Translations under genes and position numbers: made by a program
From: Bacteroidales bacterium
GTDB taxonomy: Bacteria > Bacteroidota > Bacteroidia > Bacteroidales > WCHB1-69
Length of the DNA: 19,639 nucleotides
Direction of reading: 5' to 3'
NCBI GenBank assembly: GCA_017964755.1
Contig: JAGCRI010000017.1
Location: forward strand, 1 to 19,639
Part shown: positions 14,685 to 19,639 of the stretch, one piece after another
How positions within the stretch are numbered: the first letter of the stretch is position 1
How the letters are laid out: each line of letters begins with the position of its first letter
The notes under the pieces: generated by a model
What the model was told of the DNA's origin: nothing
Seen by the model: only the letters and a program-made list of their open reading frames with translations
Databases searched by the model: none

Positions 14685-16037
14685 ATGTCAACAGGTAGCA
14701 ATTTCCAAACAAAAAAAGGATTCACCTCCAATTTAGGGGCAATAATGGCAGCTGCTGGGGGCTCAATAGGGCTGGGGAATATATGGCGGTTTCCATACAC
14801 TGTCGGTGAAAACGGTGGCGGTGCATTCATCATTGTTTACCTTATTTTTGTAGTGTTACTCGGTGTGCCGTTAGTGATGAGCGAGCTCATGCTCGGCAGG
14901 CGTTCAGGCAAAAACGCGGTCGGAACTTTCCGCGACCTCGCTCCGAAACACCGCTCATGGCAACTTGTAGGACTGCTTGGCGTCATAGTGGCCTTTATGA
15001 TATACTCTTTCTACGGTGTCGTCTTCGGCTGGACACTCAATTTTACAGGCGAAGCCTTTACAGGAACCATTCTAAATCAAGATGAATCACAAATTTTCTC
15101 ATTTTTCGCACACCCATATTACCCACTGATAGGCCTTGCCCTTGCATTGGCCCTCACTGCGGGTGTGGTTGTCGCCGGCGTACAGAAAGGCATTGAAAAG
15201 TGCACAAAAATACTTATGCCCATACTATTTGTTATTATTCTGCTGCTCTGCATCCGCTCCATAACCCTGCCCAACGCTTCAAAAGGTCTCGCCTTCCTCT
15301 TCAAACCCGACTTCAGCAAACTGACGAGCAAAGCTATCCTGAACGCACTCGGACAATCCATGTTTTCGCTTAGTATCGGCATGTGCGCACTAATCACCTA
15401 CGGATCTTATATGCGCAAAGAGGACAATCTCTTCGCGTCAAGCCTATGGATTGCGGGAGCAGATACGGCAATTGCCATTTTTGCGGGAATCGCTATTTTC
15501 CCCGCCGTCTTCTCTTTCGGATTCAGTCCCGCCGAAGGGCCAAGCCTCGTTTATGTAGTCCTTCCAAACGTCTTTAACGAAATGCCTTTCGGCCAGCTGT
15601 TCGCAATTTTGTTTTTCCTCCTCCTTTCAATAGCAGCTCTCACATCTACAATACTTTTACTCGAAATCCTTGTACTGTGGGCTGTTGAGGAGTTTAAAAT
15701 GAAACGCTGGGTGGCAACCTTGGCCGTGTCAGTTATTATCTTCATAATCGGTTCACTTTGTTCTCTCTCTTTCGGACCATTAAAAGAATACACCATATTT
15801 GGAGATACTCTATTCAATTTCCTTGACAAACTTACAGCAACATACCTAATGCCATTCGGGGCATTATGCATTGCTCTTTTTATTGGCTGGTATTATCCTA
15901 AAAATGAGATAATTGACGAATTTTCAAACAAAGGGACACTTAAAACCGGATATTTGAAAATCTTCTATTCGCTTATGCGCTATGTCGTACCTATCGCACT
16001 TCTGATAGTTCTACTCTCAGGAATTTTTGGTCTGTAA
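14685..16037 (+). CDS. Sodium-dependent transporter, NSS (SNF) family
   Basis: This inner-membrane protein of 450 residues has about 11 hydrophobic helices, the usual number for short bacterial neurotransmitter:sodium symporters. Helix 1 carries the unwound sodium and substrate site motif GGSIGLGNIWRFPY (residues about 25-38), followed by GENGGGAFIIVYLI. Helix 6 holds LGQSMFSLSIGMCALITYGSY. Helix 8 holds LLLSIAALTSTILLLE, which supplies a second sodium site in the family. Known bacterial relatives such as MhsT and LeuT move amino acids, often hydrophobic ones or tryptophan; the substrate here cannot be assigned. It sits 25 bp after ligA and 11 bp before the gldB-like gene and so seems to be part of the same operon. 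Confidence 0.93.
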   Translation: MSTGSNFQTKKGFTSNLGAIMAAAGGSIGLGNIWRFPYTVGENGGGAFIIVYLIFVVLLGVPLVMSELMLGRRSGKNAVGTFRDLAPKHRSWQLVGLLGVIVAFMIYSFYGVVFGWTLNFTGEAFTGTILNQDESQIFSFFAHPYYPLIGLALALALTAGVVVAGVQKGIEKCTKILMPILFVIILLLCIRSITLPNASKGLAFLFKPDFSKLTSKAILNALGQSMFSLSIGMCALITYGSYMRKEDNLFASSLWIAGADTAIAIFAGIAIFPAVFSFGFSPAEGPSLVYVVLPNVFNEMPFGQLFAILFFLLLSIAALTSTILLLEILVLWAVEEFKMKRWVATLAVSVIIFIIGSLCSLSFGPLKEYTIFGDTLFNFLDKLTATYLMPFGALCIALFIGWYYPKNEIIDEFSNKGTLKTGYLKIFYSLMRYVVPIALLIVLLSGIFGL

Positions 16038-16048
16038 TTTTTAATGTT

Positions 16049-17110
16049 ATGAAAAAAAAGCAGTTAATTGTAATAATTGCATGTTGTGCCGCAATTTTGG
16101 CAGGTGTGATTTTTTATTTTTTAAGACGTACTCCCGAACCGCGCAAATACAAAGTGAAAAAGACCGAGCTGACTGCGCTGAAAAAAAACATTGATATTAA
16201 AATTCATCCCTATACCACTGATTTATATGCACTTGACACTTCTGATTTGGCGGCAGGAGTCGAAAAATTATCGGAAATATATCCTGAGTATCTGATTCAG
16301 AAAGATATATGGAAAAATGAGATGATGATGAGGTCTCTGAAAGCGTATCTGACAGACCCTCTAATGCGGGAAATTTACGATGACGCCGTAAAAATCTTTC
16401 CAAATCTTGACGAACAAGAAGCGGAACTTGTTGAGGCCCTGAGCTATTACAAGCATTATTTTCCGGAAGCGGAAATTCCGGAATTTTATGCACTTGTGCC
16501 CGGACTTGATTTCGAGATGCCATCCGTCTTCGCATACGAAAACAATATTTTCATATATCTTGACCAATATTTGGGAGCCGATAACAAAAAATATCAGCAA
16601 ATCGCACTGCCTGTATATATACGGGAGCGCTGCGACAAAAAATACCTCGCCATTGACTGTTTCAAGAAAGCACTTGTTTACAAACATTTGCCTGAAAAGA
16701 CATTGGTTTCACTGCTCGACAATATGATTTACGAAGGGAAAAAATTGTATTTTACCGAACTGATGTTTCCTAACCGCACAGAAAACGACATTATAGGATA
16801 TAGTCAGGAAAAATATTCTTGGGCAATGCAATACCAGCCTGAAATATGGAACTATCTGATTGAAAAGCAGTTACTTTTTTCTAAAGATGCAGATTCCAAA
16901 CGCAAATTCATTGAAGAGGCTCCTTTTACAAAACCGTTTTCAAATGTCTCACCCGGACGGCTCGGTACATTTATCGGTTGGAAAATAGTTCAGGGATATA
17001 TGGAAAATAATCCTGACGTCACTATTTCAGATATGCTACAAAATACTGATAGTCAGGATATTTTAAATAAATCAAATTATAAGCCGCTCAAAACAAAACA
17101 TATAAATTAA
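16049..17110 (+). CDS. gldB: GldB-like protein, membrane-anchored
   Basis: This 353-residue protein resembles GldB, a cell-envelope protein first known from gliding flavobacteria and present in many non-gliding Bacteroidota. Supporting patterns are the HYFPEAEIPEFYALVPGLDFEM stretch (split here: HYFPEAEIPEFY, then ALVPGLDFEM), IYLDQYLGADNKKYQ, LLDNMIYEGKKLYF, YSWAMQYQPEIWNYLIE, FIEEAPFTKPF and PGRLGTFIGWKIVQGYM near the end. Residues 6-25 are hydrophobic. Known GldB is a lipoprotein. An IIAC tetrad puts a possible lipid-bearing Cys at residue 12, but the hydrophobic stretch continues past it, so a membrane anchor is as likely. There is no HExxH, so no protease activity is claimed. The gene ends the trxB series; gliding itself cannot be inferred from it. 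Confidence 0.82.
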   Translation: MKKKQLIVIIACCAAILAGVIFYFLRRTPEPRKYKVKKTELTALKKNIDIKIHPYTTDLYALDTSDLAAGVEKLSEIYPEYLIQKDIWKNEMMMRSLKAYLTDPLMREIYDDAVKIFPNLDEQEAELVEALSYYKHYFPEAEIPEFYALVPGLDFEMPSVFAYENNIFIYLDQYLGADNKKYQQIALPVYIRERCDKKYLAIDCFKKALVYKHLPEKTLVSLLDNMIYEGKKLYFTELMFPNRTENDIIGYSQEKYSWAMQYQPEIWNYLIEKQLLFSKDADSKRKFIEEAPFTKPFSNVSPGRLGTFIGWKIVQGYMENNPDVTISDMLQNTDSQDILNKSNYKPLKTKHIN

Positions 17111-17139
17111 ATTTTCTTTAAAAAAACATTAACAACCTA

Positions 17140-17170
17140 TTGACTTTTCAAAATAATGGTTGTATCTTTG
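17140..17170 (+). promoter_or_regulatory. Promoter of ssb
   Basis: TTG at 17140-17142 (within ATTGAC) and TATCTTTG at 17163-17170 are 20 bases apart, a near-perfect Bacteroidota housekeeping promoter. The -7 box ends 24 bases before the ssb ATG. It is the best promoter in the window and shows that ssb is transcribed independently of the gldB unit. Confidence 0.82.
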
Positions 17171-17194
17171 CAGAGAATTTAAAAAATTAATATT

Positions 17195-17656
17195 ATGGCA
17201 GGAATAAACAAAGTAATTTTAATCGGGAACTTAGGGAGAGACCCTGAAGTTAAAACATTTGAGAACGGAACCAAAAAGGCGAATTTCACGTTAGCTACTT
17301 CCGAGAGTTACAAGGACAAGGAAGGGAAAATAGTGGAACAGACAGAATGGCACAACATTGTATGCTGGCGCAATCTCGCTGACATTGCAGAACGCTATCT
17401 CACAAAAGGCAAGCAGATATACCTTGAAGGGAAGCTGCGCACCCGCTCGTGGGAAGACAACGGTGTGAAGAAATACATCACCGAGATTGAAGCTTCAACC
17501 TTCACAATGTTAGGTACAAAGAACGACAATAATGTCGCGAGCCGCGTACCAAACGGGGGTGAGGCCCAGCGCGTGGAATCGGCGGTAGAGGCAGTCATGG
17601 CAGCGCAACCGCAAGTAGCAACCGAATCTGACAGCGTTGACGATTTACCATTCTAA
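17195..17656 (+). CDS. ssb: Single-stranded DNA-binding protein
   Basis: SSB coats single-stranded DNA in replication, recombination and repair and recruits partners through its C-terminal tip. The 153-residue protein starts with the classical MAGINKVILIGNLGRDPEV. The OB fold covers residues 1-110 (FTLATSESYKDKEG, TEWHNIVCWRNLADIAERYL, GKQIYLEGKLRTRSWEDNG). A flexible Ala/Gln-rich linker follows, ending in the acidic tip DDLPF that interacts with partner proteins. The start follows a strong promoter. Unlike the arrangement common in Bacteroidota (mutY-ssb-gldE), it is flanked here by a gldB-like gene and a YraN-family gene. Confidence 0.97.
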   Translation: MAGINKVILIGNLGRDPEVKTFENGTKKANFTLATSESYKDKEGKIVEQTEWHNIVCWRNLADIAERYLTKGKQIYLEGKLRTRSWEDNGVKKYITEIEASTFTMLGTKNDNNVASRVPNGGEAQRVESAVEAVMAAQPQVATESDSVDDLPF

Positions 17657-17678
17657 TTACTGACGTTCAAGATTTTAC

Positions 17679-17735
17679 AGGATTTTCCGCGCGGAGAAAC
17701 GGAACACACTACCGCAACCGCGCGGCACAAATCCT
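17679..17735. repeat. GC-rich inverted repeat between ssb and yraN
   Basis: AGGATTT (17679-17685) pairs with AAATCCT (17729-17735), and CCGCGCGG (17687-17694) pairs with CCGCGCGG (17718-17725). Together they form a 15-bp stem interrupted by a 1 versus 3 base bulge, around a 23-base loop. No T-run follows, and the YraN-family ATG is only 11 bases beyond the stem. It could end ssb transcripts weakly, limit read-through, or affect translation of the next gene. Confidence 0.68.
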
Positions 17736-17746
17736 CCTTTAAAGTC

Positions 17747-18112
17747 ATGTCTGGAGACAATCTGGAATTAGGCAAGACAGGTGAGGAAGCCGCCATCGCA
17801 TACTATCTGAAACAGAACTACACAATTTTGGATACAAACTGGCGCTTCGGACATCTTGAAGTTGATGTTATTGCTGAAAATGAAGACACTATTGTTTTCT
17901 GCGAAGTGAAGACACGCTCATCAAACTGCTTCGGCGAACCTGAATCATTCGTGACACTGCAAAAACAAAAGAACATAATCAGGGCTGCCAACAGTTATGT
18001 CTTGAGAAAAGGAATAAACAAGGACGTACGTTTCGACGTTATTTCAATAATAAAAAACAATAACGGATGCACGCTGAATCACATACCGGATGCGTTCTGC
18101 CCAAAATGGTAG
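17747..18112 (+). CDS. YraN family protein (UPF0102), nuclease-fold
   Basis: This 121-residue protein shows the UPF0102/YraN signature. The N-terminal LGKTGEEAAIAYYLKQNYTILDTNWR is seen in pieces (LGKTGEEAAIAYYL, YTILDTNWR). It is followed by GHLEVDVIAENEDTIVFCEV and KTRSS, with the D-x(n)-E-x-K pattern of restriction-endonuclease-like folds, and DVRFDVISII near the end. The family is thought to resemble Holliday-junction resolvases, but its cellular role is not established. Neighbours are ssb upstream (90-bp gap with a hairpin) and hemW 18 bp downstream, so it may share a message with hemW. Length is normal. Confidence 0.9.
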   Translation: MSGDNLELGKTGEEAAIAYYLKQNYTILDTNWRFGHLEVDVIAENEDTIVFCEVKTRSSNCFGEPESFVTLQKQKNIIRAANSYVLRKGINKDVRFDVISIIKNNNGCTLNHIPDAFCPKW

Positions 18113-18130
18113 TTTAACCAACATATTGCT

Positions 18131-19258
18131 ATGAGTGGAATATACGTTCATTTCCCGTTCTGCAAAAAAAAATGTGTCTATTGCAATTTCTATTCTGTGA
18201 GCAGAACAGACTTGAAAACACAATACATTGACGCCCTGTCGCAAGAAATCGGATTGCGGGCAAAAGAACTTGGTGATGACATTGTGGAAACGCTCTATTT
18301 CGGCGGCGGTACTCCTTCGCTTTGCACCATAAAGGAATTGGAAACTGTTGTTGAAAAGTTGCATTCAACTTTCACTTTTTCAAAAGAGTTAGAATTCACC
18401 GTTGAAGCGAACCCTGAACAGCTTACTCCTGAATATCTGAGAGACTTGAAAGGATTAGGTGTGAACCGCTTGAGCATCGGCATACAGTCTTTCGACGACT
18501 GCATTCTCACATTGCTTGGTCGCACACACTCTGCCGTGACCGCACAAACCGCCATTGAAAACGCTTTCGCCTCCGGCTTCAACAACGTCTCTATTGACCT
18601 GATTTACGGCATTGCAGCACGTGTGAAAGGATTATGGGAAAAAGAACTTGAAAAAGCATTCTCCTACCCTATAACGCATTTGTCAGCTTACTCACTCACT
18701 GTTGAGGAGAACACATTGCTGCACAAAAAAATCAAAAACGGGACAATGCCTCCAATAGATGAAGAGTGCGCCGTGAATGACTACTGGAGCCTAATGGAAG
18801 CTGTAGAAAGGCATGGATTCAAACAATATGAAATATCCAACTTTGCGCGTGACGGGAAAATTTCGCAGCACAACTCATCATATTGGGCACACACACCATA
18901 CCTCGGTCTCGGAGCGGCAGCGCACTCATTCAACGGTTCGGCCCGAAGCTGGAACACAGCTGATGTAAAACGCTACATCTCAGGCTGCAAGAACGGTGCA
19001 CCGCCCCGCGAATATGAAGCGCTGACCGATAAAGAGCTGTACAACGAATACATACTGCTCCGTCTGCGGACAAGTGCCGGCATAAACCTAAGTGAGCTAC
19101 AGCAAAGATTCGGAGCCAACCGCCGGAACAAAGCCGAGAAATTTCTCACAGCATTGAGTCCTTCGTTATTCATATATGACGGGAACACTATTGCCCTCAC
19201 CGCCGCCGGAAAGCTTCACGCAGACAACTTCGCAATGGAGCTGTTTGAGACGGAATAA
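18131..19258 (+). CDS. hemW: Radical SAM family heme chaperone HemW
   Basis: HemW is a radical SAM protein that binds heme and delivers it to target proteins; it is often mis-annotated as coproporphyrinogen III dehydrogenase. The 375-residue length is typical. The [4Fe-4S] cluster ligands are Cys11, Cys15 and Cys18 (CX3CX2C in FCKKKCVYCNF). FGGGTPSLC, VEANPEQLT, GVNRLSIGIQSF and IDLIYGI mark the radical SAM barrel. The heme-linked HNxxYW motif that separates HemW from true HemN is present as HNSSYW at residues 247-252, followed by PYLGLGAAAHSF. A winged C-terminal domain follows. No other heme gene is nearby. The ATG at 18131 gives the expected SGIYVHFPFC start. Confidence 0.95.
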   Translation: MSGIYVHFPFCKKKCVYCNFYSVSRTDLKTQYIDALSQEIGLRAKELGDDIVETLYFGGGTPSLCTIKELETVVEKLHSTFTFSKELEFTVEANPEQLTPEYLRDLKGLGVNRLSIGIQSFDDCILTLLGRTHSAVTAQTAIENAFASGFNNVSIDLIYGIAARVKGLWEKELEKAFSYPITHLSAYSLTVEENTLLHKKIKNGTMPPIDEECAVNDYWSLMEAVERHGFKQYEISNFARDGKISQHNSSYWAHTPYLGLGAAAHSFNGSARSWNTADVKRYISGCKNGAPPREYEALTDKELYNEYILLRLRTSAGINLSELQQRFGANRRNKAEKFLTALSPSLFIYDGNTIALTAAGKLHADNFAMELFETE

Positions 19259-19309
19259 ATTCGGAAATATCCCTTTCAGCCTTGCTGATTAAAATCTGTA
19301 AATTCTTGT

Positions 19310-19385
19310 ATTATTTATACGAGTTGTTTTTGATGATTTCCCATTTACAAGATTAAAGTGGATAATTCCGATTATTTATACGAGT
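19310..19385 (+). repeat. 15-nt direct repeat, two copies, after hemW
   Basis: ATTATTTATACGAGT occurs at 19310-19324 and again at 19371-19385, 61 bases apart start to start. The first copy extends into an imperfect palindrome, CTTGTATTA-T-TTATACGAG (19305-19323). This could be a regulator-binding site for the gene starting at 19438, or a fragment of a repeat element. The rest of the 179-bp spacer has no gene; a short TCAGC-CTT-GCTGA hairpin at 19276-19288 after hemW is a weak terminator candidate. Confidence 0.6.
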
Positions 19386-19437
19386 AACAATTTCGGTTTA
19401 TAAATATTGAAAACAAGAATGTACTATAACTTACGTA

Positions 19438-19639
19438 ATGAACTATTCGGAACTTATTTCAGAAAACGACAACAAAAGCAAGAAAAATCGTCCTCAAATG
19501 GGGAGCGGGCCATCCAATTCGGACTCCCCATCAGACAATGTTAATTCTTCTATCACGAGTAGCCCTACCGATACAGCACGTGCCTCAAAGAATTCGGCTG
19601 CGAAGTTAATAAAAAATCTAATACCAATATTAGCAAAAA
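19438..19639 (+). CDS. Unrecognised protein, N-terminal part (runs off the right edge)
   Basis: An open frame begins at ATG 19438, after an in-frame stop at 19408-19410, and stays open for 67 codons to the window end. The first 45 residues or so are polar and low-complexity, rich in Ser, Asn, Asp and Pro (NYSELISENDNKSKKNRPQ, then GSGPSNSDSPSDN and SSITSSPTDTARA). They become hydrophobic and basic at the end (KLIKNLIPILAK). There is no signal peptide at the start. The hydrophobic turn at the edge could be the beginning of a membrane helix or a folded domain. I do not recognise a family and assign no function. The start has no Shine-Dalgarno and only a weak TGTTTTTG box at 19325-19332. Confidence 0.5.
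   Translation, partial: MNYSELISENDNKSKKNRPQMGSGPSNSDSPSDNVNSSITSSPTDTARASKNSAAKLIKNLIPILAK

Noticed and set aside
16049..17110. Peptidase function for the GldB-like protein
   Set aside because: The helix corresponding to a metal site (LLDNMIYEGK) lacks an HExxH motif, so catalysis is not supported.
19310..19385. Start of a CRISPR array
   Set aside because: There are only two 15-nt copies, no third copy at the same spacing, and no cas genes; the unit is too short for a CRISPR repeat.

Overview
This window looks like a chromosomal segment of a Bacteroidota bacterium, most likely of the order Bacteroidales. The evidence is: (i) promoters of the Bacteroidota type, a TTG-like -33 box and a TAnnTTTG -7 box, before several genes, the best before ssb and tRNA-Asn; (ii) AT-rich leaders without Shine-Dalgarno sequences; (iii) characteristic families (DUF5020-like outer-membrane protein, GldB, FISUMP-domain secreted proteins, 11-TM NSS transporter); and (iv) a coiled-coil gene, zapA, a 6S-like RNA and rny in a row.

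Layout. Positions 1-4951 are an accessory, cell-surface region. The first 21 bases are the last codons of a FISUMP-type protein. A minus-strand pair follows: gmhA and a DUF5020-like outer-membrane protein. Divergent to it runs a plus-strand set: a VioA-like sugar aminotransferase and two tandem paralogous secreted proteins. The paralogues share a signal peptide, an N-terminal module and a phage-tail-fibre-like repeat, but only the second has a C-terminal FISUMP domain. A hairpin terminator and a minus-strand tRNA-Asn(GTT) close the region.

From 5162 on, the window is almost all core housekeeping genes on the plus strand. These are gyrB and murF; a promoter, a small coiled-coil protein and zapA; a structured RNA interpreted as 6S RNA (9146-9344); and rny. 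A probable trxB-rimM-ligA-NSS transporter-gldB operon follows. Then come ssb with its own strong promoter, a YraN-family gene and hemW. The window ends in a 179-bp spacer with a 15-nt direct repeat and the start of an unrecognised gene.

The housekeeping half covers DNA topology, ligation and single-strand binding (gyrB, ligA, ssb), cell wall and division (murF, zapA), RNA decay and transcription control (rny, 6S RNA), ribosome maturation (rimM), redox and heme handling (trxB, hemW). No transposase, integrase, CRISPR array or defence system is visible. The least explained items are the surface-protein paralogues, the non-standard start of gyrB, two long intergenic inverted repeats and the unrecognised partial gene at the right edge.
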